Below are positions 25,510 to 33,643 of a stretch of DNA of 64,000 nucleotides, piece after piece; the first letter of the stretch is position 1; each line of letters opens with the position of its first letter. Position numbers and translations under genes: made by a program. The notes under the pieces are model-generated. The model was not told the DNA's origin, searched no databases, and was given only the letters and a program-made list of their open reading frames with translations. The stretch is from positions 439,079 through 503,078 of the forward strand of contig NZ_DJJS01000004.1 of assembly GCF_002434265.1 (NCBI RefSeq). Reading direction: 5' to 3'. This DNA comes from Pseudomonas sp. UBA6562. Lineage in GTDB: Bacteria; Pseudomonadota; Gammaproteobacteria; Pseudomonadales; Pseudomonadaceae.

Positions 25510-28281
25510 ATGGGCGAACTGGCCAAAGAAATCCTCCCGGTCAATATCGAAGACGAACTGAGACAGTCTTACCTCGACTACGCGATGAGCGTGATTGTCG
25601 GGCGAGCGCTGCCCGATGCGCGTGACGGCTTGAAGCCCGTGCATCGCCGCGTTCTGTTTGCGATGAGCGAGCTGGGCAACGACTGGAACAAGCCGTACAA
25701 GAAATCCGCCCGTGTGGTCGGTGACGTCATCGGTAAGTACCACCCCCACGGCGACACCGCCGTGTACGACACCATCGTGCGCATGGCCCAGCCGTTCTCG
25801 CTGCGCTATCTGCTGGTCGACGGTCAGGGCAACTTCGGTTCGGTCGACGGCGACAACGCCGCGGCCATGCGATACACCGAAGTGCGCATGTCCAAGCTGG
25901 CCCACGAGCTGCTGGCCGACCTGCACAAGGAAACCGTCGACTGGGTGCCCAACTACGACGGCACCGAGCAGATCCCGGCGGTCATGCCCACGCGCATCCC
26001 CAACCTGCTGGTCAACGGCTCCAGCGGCATCGCCGTGGGCATGGCCACCAACATTCCGCCGCACAACCTGGGCGAAGTCATCGACGGCTGCCTGGCGCTG
26101 ATCGACAATTCCGAGATCACGGTCGATGAGCTGATGCAGTTCATCCCGGGCCCGGACTTCCCCACCGCCGGGCAGATCAACGGTCGCCAGGGCATCATCG
26201 AGGCCTACCGCACCGGTCGCGGGCGTATCTACATGCGCGCACGCTCCAGCTTCGAAGACATCGACAAGGTCGGCGGTCGTCAGCAGATCGTCATCACCGA
26301 GCTGCCCTACCAGCTGAACAAGGCGCGTCTGATCGAGAAGATCGCCGAGCTGGTCAAGGAGAAGAAGCTCGAAGGCATCACCGAGCTGCGCGACGAGTCC
26401 GACAAGGACGGCATGCGCATCGTCATCGAGCTGCGTCGCGGCGAGGTGCCGGAGGTGGTGCTCAACAACCTCTACTCGCAGACCCAGCTGCAAAGCGTGT
26501 TCGGCATCAACATCGTCGCCCTGATCGATGGCCGTCCGCGTCTGCTCAACCTCAAGGACCTGCTCGAAGCCTTCGTCCGCCACCGCCGCGAAGTGGTGAC
26601 CCGGCGTACCGTCTTCGAGCTGCGCAAGGCCCGCGAGCGCGGCCACATCCTCGAAGGCCAGGCGGTCGCGCTGTCCAACATCGACCCGGTCATCGCCCTG
26701 ATCAAGGCCTCGCCGACCCCGTCGGAAGCCAAGGAAGCCCTGGTCTCCACGCCATGGGAATCCTCGGCCGTGCAGGTCATGGTCGAGCGCGCCGGTGCCG
26801 AGTCGTGCCGCCCCGAAGACCTGCCCGAGCAGTACGGCCTGCACGAAGGCAAGTACTGGCTGTCGCCGGAACAGGCCCAGGCCATCCTCGACCTGCGCCT
26901 GCACCGCCTGACCGGCCTGGAGCACGAAAAGCTGCTGGCCGAGTACCAGGAAATCCTCGCCCAGATCGGCGAGCTGATCCGCATCCTCAGCAGCGCCCAG
27001 CGCCTGATGGAAGTGATCCGCGAAGAGCTCGAAGCCATCCGTGCCGAATACGGCGACGTGCGCCGCACGGAAATCCTCGACGCCCGCCACGACCTCAACT
27101 ACGGCGACATGATCCCGGAAGAAGAGCGCGTGGTGACCATCTCCCACGGTGGCTACGCCAAGACCCAACCGCTCACCGCCTACCAGGCCCAGCGCCGCGG
27201 CGGCAAGGGCAAGTCGGCGACCGGCGTGAAGGACGAGGACTATATCGAACACCTGCTGGTCGCCAACAGCCACGCCACCCTGTTGCTGTTCTCCAGCAAG
27301 GGCAAGGTGTACTGGCTCAAGACCTACGACATCCCCGAAGCGTCGCGCGCCGCGCGCGGCCGGCCGATGGTCAACCTGCTGCCGCTCGAAGAGGGCGAAC
27401 GCATCACCGCGATGCTGCAGATCGACCTCGAGGCCCTGCAACAACAGGCCGATCCGGACGAAGAGCTGGAAGAGGGCGACGACACCGTGCTCGAAGGCGA
27501 AGTCATCGAGCCCGAAGAAGTCGACGAAGAAGACGGCGACACCGCCGAACTGGTGGCCGAGCCGACCGGCGCGTTCATCTTCATGGCCACCGCCCTCGGT
27601 ACGGTCAAGAAGACCCCGCTGGCCCAGTTCGCCCGTCCGCGCAGCAGCGGCCTGATCGCCGTCAAGCTCAAGGAAGGCGACACCCTGATCGCCGCAGCCA
27701 TCACCGACGGCGCCAAGGAAGTCATGATGTTCTCCAGCGCCGGCAAGGTGATCCGCTTCGCCGAGGGCGTGGTGCGTCAGATGGGCCGTAGCGCCCGTGG
27801 CGTGCGCGGTATGCGCCTGCCGAAAGGGCATGAAGTCATTTCGATGCTGATCCCCGAGTCCGGCGCGCAGATCCTCACCGCGTCCGAGCGCGGCTTCGGC
27901 AAGCGCACCCCGCTGTCCAAGTTCCCGCGTCGCGGTCGCGGTGGCCAGGGCGTCATCGCCATGGGCACCAAAGGGCGCAACGGCAACCTGATCGGCGCCA
28001 TCCAGGTGCACGAAGGTGAGGAAATCATGCTCATCTCCGACCAGGGCACCCTGGTCCGCACCCGCGTCGGCGAGGTGTCGAGCCTGAGTCGCAACACTCA
28101 GGGCGTGACCCTCATCAAGCTGGCCAGCGACGAGACTCTGGTGGGCCTGGAGCGGATCCAGGAGCCTTCCGAAGACTTGGACGAACTGATCGAGCTTGAC
28201 GAAGAAGGGCTCGAGCCATTGGCGCCCGAGGGCCAGGACGAAGACGGCCAGGCGGCTGCCGAAGAGCCCGGCCAGGAATAA
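25510..28281 (+). CDS. gyrA: DNA gyrase subunit A
   Basis: GyrA is the DNA-breaking subunit of gyrase. The 923-residue protein has the catalytic Tyr122 (AAMRYTEVRM), the GyrA box QRRGGKG near residue 560, and a beta-pinwheel C-terminal domain. An acidic insertion, about residues 644-687, is rich in Asp/Glu and lies between pinwheel blades. The quinolone-resistance region has the susceptible residues Thr83 and Asp87 in GDTAVYDTIV. The ATG at 25510 gives the standard start MGELAKEILPV; AAGGAA lies about 13 bases upstream. The 257-bp spacer after mtnA presumably contains its promoter. serC follows after 68 bp containing a perfect hairpin. Confidence 0.98.
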   Translation: MGELAKEILPVNIEDELRQSYLDYAMSVIVGRALPDARDGLKPVHRRVLFAMSELGNDWNKPYKKSARVVGDVIGKYHPHGDTAVYDTIVRMAQPFSLRYLLVDGQGNFGSVDGDNAAAMRYTEVRMSKLAHELLADLHKETVDWVPNYDGTEQIPAVMPTRIPNLLVNGSSGIAVGMATNIPPHNLGEVIDGCLALIDNSEITVDELMQFIPGPDFPTAGQINGRQGIIEAYRTGRGRIYMRARSSFEDIDKVGGRQQIVITELPYQLNKARLIEKIAELVKEKKLEGITELRDESDKDGMRIVIELRRGEVPEVVLNNLYSQTQLQSVFGINIVALIDGRPRLLNLKDLLEAFVRHRREVVTRRTVFELRKARERGHILEGQAVALSNIDPVIALIKASPTPSEAKEALVSTPWESSAVQVMVERAGAESCRPEDLPEQYGLHEGKYWLSPEQAQAILDLRLHRLTGLEHEKLLAEYQEILAQIGELIRILSSAQRLMEVIREELEAIRAEYGDVRRTEILDARHDLNYGDMIPEEERVVTISHGGYAKTQPLTAYQAQRRGGKGKSATGVKDEDYIEHLLVANSHATLLLFSSKGKVYWLKTYDIPEASRAARGRPMVNLLPLEEGERITAMLQIDLEALQQQADPDEELEEGDDTVLEGEVIEPEEVDEEDGDTAELVAEPTGAFIFMATALGTVKKTPLAQFARPRSSGLIAVKLKEGDTLIAAAITDGAKEVMMFSSAGKVIRFAEGVVRQMGRSARGVRGMRLPKGHEVISMLIPESGAQILTASERGFGKRTPLSKFPRRGRGGQGVIAMGTKGRNGNLIGAIQVHEGEEIMLISDQGTLVRTRVGEVSSLSRNTQGVTLIKLASDETLVGLERIQEPSEDLDELIELDEEGLEPLAPEGQDEDGQAAAEEPGQE

Positions 28282-28296
28282 CATGTAGCAAACCCG

Positions 28297-28320
28297 ACGG
28301 GGCGACAAAGGTCGCCCCGT
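28297..28320 (+). terminator. Perfect hairpin between gyrA and serC
   Basis: ACGGGGCGAC-AAAG-GTCGCCCCGT is a perfect 10-bp stem with a 4-base loop, 15 bp past the gyrA stop. No T-run follows (TGACTG), so it may be a partial terminator or an mRNA-stabilising hairpin rather than a full stop. Confidence 0.5.
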
Positions 28321-28349
28321 TGACTGACCAGAGCAGAGCGAGAGTGGAT

Positions 28350-29435
28350 GTGAGCAAACGAGCCTTTAACTTCTGCGCAGGCCCTGCTGCGCTTCCTGAC
28401 GCCGTCCTGCAGCGTGCCCAGTCGGAAATGCTCGACTGGCATGGCAAAGGCCTGTCGGTGATGGAGATGAGCCACCGCAGCGACGATTACGTCGCCATCG
28501 CGGAAAAGGCCGAGCAAGACCTGCGCGATCTGCTGTCCATCCCCTCGAACTACAAGGTGCTGTTCCTCCAGGGCGGCGCCAGCCAGCAATTCGCCGAGAT
28601 TCCGCTGAACCTGCTGCCGGAAAACGGCACGGCCGATTACGTGGAAACCGGCATCTGGTCGAAAAAAGCCATCGACGAAGCGCGCCGCTTCGGCAACGTC
28701 AACGTCGCGGCCAGCGCCAAGCCCTACGACTACCTGGCCATCCCCGGCCAGAACGAATGGCAGCTGACGCCCGACGCGGCCTACGTGCACTACGCCTCCA
28801 ACGAAACCATCGGCGGCCTGCAGTTCGACTGGGTACCGGCGACCGGCGACGTGCCGCTGGTGGTCGACATGTCGTCCGACATCCTCTCGCGTGCGATCGA
28901 CGTGTCGCAGTACGGCCTGATCTATGCCGGTGCGCAGAAGAACATCGGCCCCAGCGGTCTGGTGGTGGTGATCGTGCGCGAAGACCTGCTCGGCCGTGCC
29001 CGCAGCAGCTGCCCGACGATGCTCGACTACAAGGTCTCGGCCGACAACGGCTCGATGTACAACACCCCGGCCACCTACGCCTGGTACCTCTCGGGCCTGG
29101 TGTTCGAGTGGCTCAAGGAGCAGGGCGGCGTCCAGGCCATGGAGCAGCGCAACCGGGCCAAGAAAGAGCGCCTGTATGGCTTCATCGACGCCAGCGCGTT
29201 CTACAGCAACCCGATCAGCCACAACGCCCGCTCCTGGATGAACGTGCCGTTCCGCCTGGCCGACGAGCGCCTGGACAAGGCCTTCCTGGCCGGCGCCGAC
29301 GCCCGTGGTCTGCTCAACCTCAAGGGCCACCGTTCGGTGGGCGGCATGCGCGCTTCGATCTACAACGCCCTGGGCCTGGAAGCGGTCGAGGCACTGGTGG
29401 CCTACATGGCCGAGTTCGAGAAGGAGCACGCCTGA
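28350..29435 (+). CDS. serC: Phosphoserine aminotransferase
   Basis: This PLP enzyme converts 3-phosphohydroxypyruvate to phosphoserine, and also acts in the pyridoxal-phosphate pathway. The 361-residue protein starts MSKRAFNFCAGPAALP (initiator GTG at 28350). The PLP lysine is in YAGAQKNIGPSG, with the family motif HYASNETIGG before it and GGMRASIYNA at the end. A GTG two codons upstream is an alternative but makes the protein longer than the usual 361. It is the first gene of a coupled run with pheA (TGATG overlap), tyrA-aroA and cmk. Confidence 0.96.
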   Translation: MSKRAFNFCAGPAALPDAVLQRAQSEMLDWHGKGLSVMEMSHRSDDYVAIAEKAEQDLRDLLSIPSNYKVLFLQGGASQQFAEIPLNLLPENGTADYVETGIWSKKAIDEARRFGNVNVAASAKPYDYLAIPGQNEWQLTPDAAYVHYASNETIGGLQFDWVPATGDVPLVVDMSSDILSRAIDVSQYGLIYAGAQKNIGPSGLVVVIVREDLLGRARSSCPTMLDYKVSADNGSMYNTPATYAWYLSGLVFEWLKEQGGVQAMEQRNRAKKERLYGFIDASAFYSNPISHNARSWMNVPFRLADERLDKAFLAGADARGLLNLKGHRSVGGMRASIYNALGLEAVEALVAYMAEFEKEHA

Positions 29436-30529
29436 TGTCCGAGCATGAACTCAAGGCGCTGCGGGTGCGCATCGACAGCCTCGACGAAAAGATTCTGGAA
29501 CTGATCAGCGACCGCGCCCGCTGTGCTCAGGAAGTCGCCCGGGTCAAGACCGCCAGCCTCGCCGAGGGCGAGCAGCCGGTGTTCTACCGCCCCGAGCGCG
29601 AGGCGGCGGTGCTCAAGCGGGTCATGGAGCGCAATCCGGGGCCATTGGGCAACGAGGAAATGGCCCGGCTGTTCCGTGAAATCATGTCCTCCTGCCTGGC
29701 CCTGGAAGAACCGCTGAAAGTGGCCTACCTCGGCCCTGAAGGCACCTTCACCCAAGCCGCGGCCATGAAGCATTTCGGCCACGCGGTGATCAGCCGACCC
29801 ATGGCGGCCATCGACGAAGTGTTCCGCGAAGTGGCCGCCGGTGCGGTGAACTTCGGCGTGGTGCCGGTGGAGAACTCTACCGAGGGCGCCGTCAGCCACA
29901 CCCTCGACAGCTTCCTCGAGCACGACATGGTCATCTGCGGCGAAGTCGAGCTGCGCATCCACCACCACCTGCTGGTGGGCGAGAACACCAAGACCGACAG
30001 CATCACGCGCATCTACTCCCATGCCCAGTCCCTGGCCCAGTGTCGCAAATGGCTGGACGCACATTACCCGAACGTCGAGCGCATCGCCGTGTCGAGCAAC
30101 GCCGAAGCGGCCAAGCGCGTCAAAGGCGAGTGGAACTCGGCGGCGATCGCCGGTGAAATGGCGGCCAACCTGTATGGGCTGAGCCGTCTGGCCGAGAAGA
30201 TCGAAGACCGCCCGGACAACTCCACGCGCTTCTTGATGATCGGCAACCAGGAAGTGCCGCCGACCGGCGACGACAAGACCTCGATCATCGTCTCCATGAG
30301 CAACAAGCCCGGCGCGCTGCACGAACTGCTGGTGCCGTTCCACGACAACGGCATCGACCTGACGCGCATCGAGACGCGCCCTTCGCGCAGCGGCAAGTGG
30401 ACGTACGTGTTCTTCATCGACTTCGTCGGCCACCACCGCGATCCGCTGATCAAGGCTGTGCTGGAAACCATCAGCCAAGAGGCGGTGGGCTTGAAGGTGC
30501 TGGGCTCTTATCCGAAGGCCGTGCTGTGA
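29435..30529 (+). CDS. pheA: Chorismate mutase / prephenate dehydratase (P-protein)
   Basis: The bifunctional enzyme turns chorismate into prephenate and then phenylpyruvate for phenylalanine. In 364 residues it has an AroQ mutase domain (about 1-90, LKALRVRIDSLDEKILELI), a prephenate dehydratase domain (about 95-275, with YLGPEGTFTQAA, VENSTEGAV and the catalytic DNSTRFLMIG), and a C-terminal ACT domain for feedback by phenylalanine (TSIIVSMSNKPGALHELL, then LTRIETRPSR). The start overlaps the serC stop as TGATG. Next downstream is the tyrA-aroA fusion, with no hisC between them as is seen in some pseudomonads. Confidence 0.96.
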   Translation: MSEHELKALRVRIDSLDEKILELISDRARCAQEVARVKTASLAEGEQPVFYRPEREAAVLKRVMERNPGPLGNEEMARLFREIMSSCLALEEPLKVAYLGPEGTFTQAAAMKHFGHAVISRPMAAIDEVFREVAAGAVNFGVVPVENSTEGAVSHTLDSFLEHDMVICGEVELRIHHHLLVGENTKTDSITRIYSHAQSLAQCRKWLDAHYPNVERIAVSSNAEAAKRVKGEWNSAAIAGEMAANLYGLSRLAEKIEDRPDNSTRFLMIGNQEVPPTGDDKTSIIVSMSNKPGALHELLVPFHDNGIDLTRIETRPSRSGKWTYVFFIDFVGHHRDPLIKAVLETISQEAVGLKVLGSYPKAVL

Positions 30530-30601
30530 AAACGCAGGGTCGGCTCATGAGCGCCGGCCAGCAATGGGCCTCGACGGCCGTACGGAACAGGATGTACACG
30601 C

Positions 30602-32842
30602 GTGGTTGAAGCGGTAGTGAAAGCAGCGGACCCGATCGTCGGTCGGTTGGTCGTCGTCGGCCTCGGCCTGATCGGCGGTTCGTTTGCAAAGGGTCTGCGC
30701 GAAAGCGGCGTGTGCCGCGAAGTGGTGGGTGTCGATCTCGACGCCGAGTCGCGTCGCCAGGCAGTGGCTCTGGGCGTGGTGGACCGCTGCGAGGCCGATC
30801 TGGCGGTGGCCTGCGTCGGTGCCGACGTGATCCAGTTGGCGGTGCCGATCCTGGCCATGGAAAAGGTGCTGGCCGTGCTGGCTACGCTCGACCTGGGCCG
30901 GGCGGTGATCACCGACGTCGGCAGCGCCAAGGGCAATGTGGTGCGCGAGGCGCAGCGGGTCCTGGGCCAGCGCCTGGCGCGTTTCGTGCCGGGCCATCCC
31001 ATCGCCGGCTCCGAGCAGAGCGGGGTGGAGGCGTCGAACGCGGCGCTGTTCCGTCGCCACAAGGTCATCCTCACGCCTTTGGCGAACACCGAGAGTGACG
31101 CCTTGCAAGTGGTCGACCGGCTATGGCGCGTGTTGGAGGCGGACGTCGAGCACATGACCGTGGAGCGCCACGACGAAGTGCTGGCCGCCACCAGCCATTT
31201 GCCGCACCTGCTGGCGTTCGGTCTGGTCGACTCATTGGCCAAGCGCAACGAGAACCTGGAAATCTTCCGCTATGCGGCGGGCGGTTTCCGTGATTTCACC
31301 CGGATCGCAGGCAGCGATCCGATCATGTGGCACGACATCTTCCTCGCCAATCGCGAGGCCGTCCTGCGCACACTGGACACATTTCGCAGCGATCTCGACG
31401 CCTTGCGCGACGCGGTCGATGCTGGGGATGGGCACCAGCTGCTGGGTGTATTCACCCGCGCCAAGGTCGCCCGCGAACATTTCAGTACAATCCTGGCCCG
31501 CCGGGCCTATGTGGACGCTATGAACGCCAACGACCTGATCTTCCTGGCCCAACCGGGTGGCCGCCTGTCCGGGCGTATCCGCGTACCGGGCGACAAATCC
31601 ATTTCCCACCGCTCGATCATGCTCGGCTCGCTGGCCGAAGGCACGACCGAGGTCGAAGGCTTCCTCGAGGGCGAAGACGCCCTGGCGACGCTGCAGGCCT
31701 TCCGTGACATGGGCGTTGTCATCGAAGGGCCGCACCATGGCCGCGTGACCATCCATGGCGTCGGCCTGCACGGCCTCAAGCCGCCGCCCGGGCCGATCTA
31801 CCTGGGCAACTCCGGCACCTCCATGCGTCTGCTGTCCGGGCTGCTGGCCGCCCAGCCGTTCGACGTGACCATGACCGGCGACGCCTCGCTGTCCAAGCGT
31901 CCGATGAACCGTGTGGCCAACCCGCTGCGCGAGATGGGCGCGGTGGTCGAGACCGGCCCGGAAGGGCGCCCGCCACTGACCATCCGCGGTGGACAGACGC
32001 TCAAGGCGCTGGACTACAAACTGCCGATGGCCAGTGCACAGGTCAAATCCTGCCTGCTGTTGGCAGGCTTGTACGCACAGGGCCGTACCACCGTCACCGA
32101 GCCTGCGCCGACCCGCGACCACACCGAGCGCATGCTGCGCGGCTTCGGCTATGCGGTGGACTCGAACGGCCCGGTCGCCTCGCTGACCTCCGGCGGCACG
32201 CTGCGCGCGACCCGCATCGAAGTGCCGGCCGACATCTCCTCGGCAGCCTTCTTCCTGGTGGCGGCTTCCATCGCCGAAGGCTCGGAGCTGGTCCTCGAGC
32301 ATGTCGGCATCAACCCGACCCGCACGGGCGTGATCGACATCCTGCGCCTGATGGGCGGCGACATCGCCTTGGAAAACCAGCGCGAAGTCGGCGGCGAGCC
32401 GGTGGCCGACCTGCGCGTGCGCGGCGTCAAGCTCAAGGGCATCGAGATTCCAGAAGAGCTAGTACCGCTGGCCATCGACGAATTCCCGGTGCTGTTCGTG
32501 GCGGCGGCCTGCGCCGAAGGGCGCACGGTGCTGCGCGGCGCCGAAGAATTGCGGGTCAAGGAATCGGATCGCATCCAGGTGATGGCCGATGGTTTGATCG
32601 CCCTGGGCGTCAAATGCGAACCCACGCCGGACGGCATCGTCATCGAAGGCGGCATCATCGGCGGTGGCGAAGTGCACGGTCACGGCGACCATCGCATCGC
32701 CATGGCCTTCAGCGTCGCTTCGCTACGCGCCACTGCGCCGATCCGTATCCACGATTGCGCCAACGTCGCCACGTCGTTCCCCAACTTCCTCAGCCTGTGC
32801 GCCGAAGTCGGCATCCGCGTGGCGGAAGAGGGCAAGTCGTGA
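30602..32842 (+). CDS. tyrA-aroA: Fused prephenate/arogenate dehydrogenase and EPSP synthase
   Basis: One 746-residue protein combines two aromatic-pathway enzymes. Residues 1 to about 300 are a NAD(P)-binding TyrA domain: VVVGLGLIGGSFAKGL, then VIQLAVPI and the catalytic His in PGHPIAGSEQSG. Residues from about 307 (internal Met at base 31520) are EPSP synthase: RVPGDKSISHRSIML, GNSGTSMRLLSG, LPMASAQVKSCLLL and ESDRI. The fusion is known in pseudomonads. The GTG at 30602 follows a 72-bp gap after pheA. The stop overlaps the cmk start as GTGA. AroA feeds AroC at 9 kb, and TyrA competes with PheA for prephenate. Confidence 0.95.
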   Translation: MVEAVVKAADPIVGRLVVVGLGLIGGSFAKGLRESGVCREVVGVDLDAESRRQAVALGVVDRCEADLAVACVGADVIQLAVPILAMEKVLAVLATLDLGRAVITDVGSAKGNVVREAQRVLGQRLARFVPGHPIAGSEQSGVEASNAALFRRHKVILTPLANTESDALQVVDRLWRVLEADVEHMTVERHDEVLAATSHLPHLLAFGLVDSLAKRNENLEIFRYAAGGFRDFTRIAGSDPIMWHDIFLANREAVLRTLDTFRSDLDALRDAVDAGDGHQLLGVFTRAKVAREHFSTILARRAYVDAMNANDLIFLAQPGGRLSGRIRVPGDKSISHRSIMLGSLAEGTTEVEGFLEGEDALATLQAFRDMGVVIEGPHHGRVTIHGVGLHGLKPPPGPIYLGNSGTSMRLLSGLLAAQPFDVTMTGDASLSKRPMNRVANPLREMGAVVETGPEGRPPLTIRGGQTLKALDYKLPMASAQVKSCLLLAGLYAQGRTTVTEPAPTRDHTERMLRGFGYAVDSNGPVASLTSGGTLRATRIEVPADISSAAFFLVAASIAEGSELVLEHVGINPTRTGVIDILRLMGGDIALENQREVGGEPVADLRVRGVKLKGIEIPEELVPLAIDEFPVLFVAAACAEGRTVLRGAEELRVKESDRIQVMADGLIALGVKCEPTPDGIVIEGGIIGGGEVHGHGDHRIAMAFSVASLRATAPIRIHDCANVATSFPNFLSLCAEVGIRVAEEGKS

Positions 32843-33519
32843 TCGCCCCCGTCATTACCATCGACGGCCCGAGCGGTTCGGGCAAGGGCACGGTAGCCGG
32901 TTTGCTGGCGCGCGAACTGGGTTGGCGGCTGCTCGATTCAGGCGCGCTGTACCGTCTGCTGGCTTTCAATGCGTCCAACCATGGCGTCGACCTGACCAAC
33001 GAAGAGTCGCTCAAGATCCTGGCCGCCCACCTGGACGTGCAGTTCGTCGCGGCTCAGCCGGGCGGGCTGCAGCAGATCATCCTAGAGGGCGAAGACGTCA
33101 GTGGCGTCATCCGCACCGAAACGGTCGCCGCCGGCGCTTCGGCGGTGGCTTCGCTACCGGCCGTGCGCGATGCGCTGTTGCAGCGCCAGCGGGCCTTCCG
33201 CGAGCTGCCGGGGCTGATCGCCGACGGTCGGGACATGGGCACGGTGGTGTTCCCCGACGCGCCGTTGAAGATTTTCCTCACGGCCAGCGCCGAGGAACGG
33301 GCGCGCCGTCGTTACCTGCAGTTGAAGGGCAAGAACGAAGCTGTTAGTCTGTCGAGTCTGCTAGATGAGATACGGGCACGCGATGAGCGTGATACCCAGC
33401 GTACAGTGGCCCCGCTCAAGCCGGCGGCCGATGCCATACAGCTGGACTCGACCGAGTTGTCCATCGACCAGGTGCTGCAACGTATCAGAAGCGAGATCGC
33501 CCTCCGCGATCTGGCCTGA
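32839..33519 (+). CDS. cmk: Cytidylate kinase
   Basis: Cmk phosphorylates CMP and dCMP to the diphosphates. The 226-residue protein begins with the P-loop ITIDGPSGSGKGTVA, has the substrate loop LLDSGALYRLLA, the conserved ADGRDMGTVVFP and the lid ASAEERARRRYLQL. The end carries the usual IRARDERDTQR and DSTELSIDQV motifs. The start is GTG at 32839, overlapping the tyrA-aroA stop, so the two are coupled. An intrinsic terminator follows directly, separating it from rpsA. Confidence 0.96.
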   Translation: MIAPVITIDGPSGSGKGTVAGLLARELGWRLLDSGALYRLLAFNASNHGVDLTNEESLKILAAHLDVQFVAAQPGGLQQIILEGEDVSGVIRTETVAAGASAVASLPAVRDALLQRQRAFRELPGLIADGRDMGTVVFPDAPLKIFLTASAEERARRRYLQLKGKNEAVSLSSLLDEIRARDERDTQRTVAPLKPAADAIQLDSTELSIDQVLQRIRSEIALRDLA

Positions 33520-33526
33520 TCACCAG

Positions 33527-33572
33527 GAAAGCCGTCAGGTGCACCAGTCATCGTCCTGCCGGCTTTTCTTTA
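33527..33572 (+). terminator. Intrinsic terminator between cmk and rpsA
   Basis: GAAAGCCGTCAGG pairs with CCTGCCGGCTTTT (one mismatch) around a 15-base loop, followed by TTCTTTAT. It closes the serC-cmk run, so rpsA is expected to have its own promoter in the following 70 bp, or to receive read-through. Confidence 0.7.
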
Positions 33573-33643
33573 TCTAAACGAAACCCACATTGTCTGGAGT
33601 GTGGCGATGGGCGTCTGTTTCGCCCAAATCTACAGGAATGAAA

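Noticed and set aside
25743..25778. Possible quinolone-resistance mutation in gyrA
   Set aside because: Positions 83 and 87 are Thr and Asp, the susceptible residues in Pseudomonas.
25483..28308. A 941-residue open frame antisense to gyrA
   Set aside because: High-GC genes with strong third-position bias leave long open frames on the opposite strand. The translation is low in complexity and has no family motif, and gyrA is certain.
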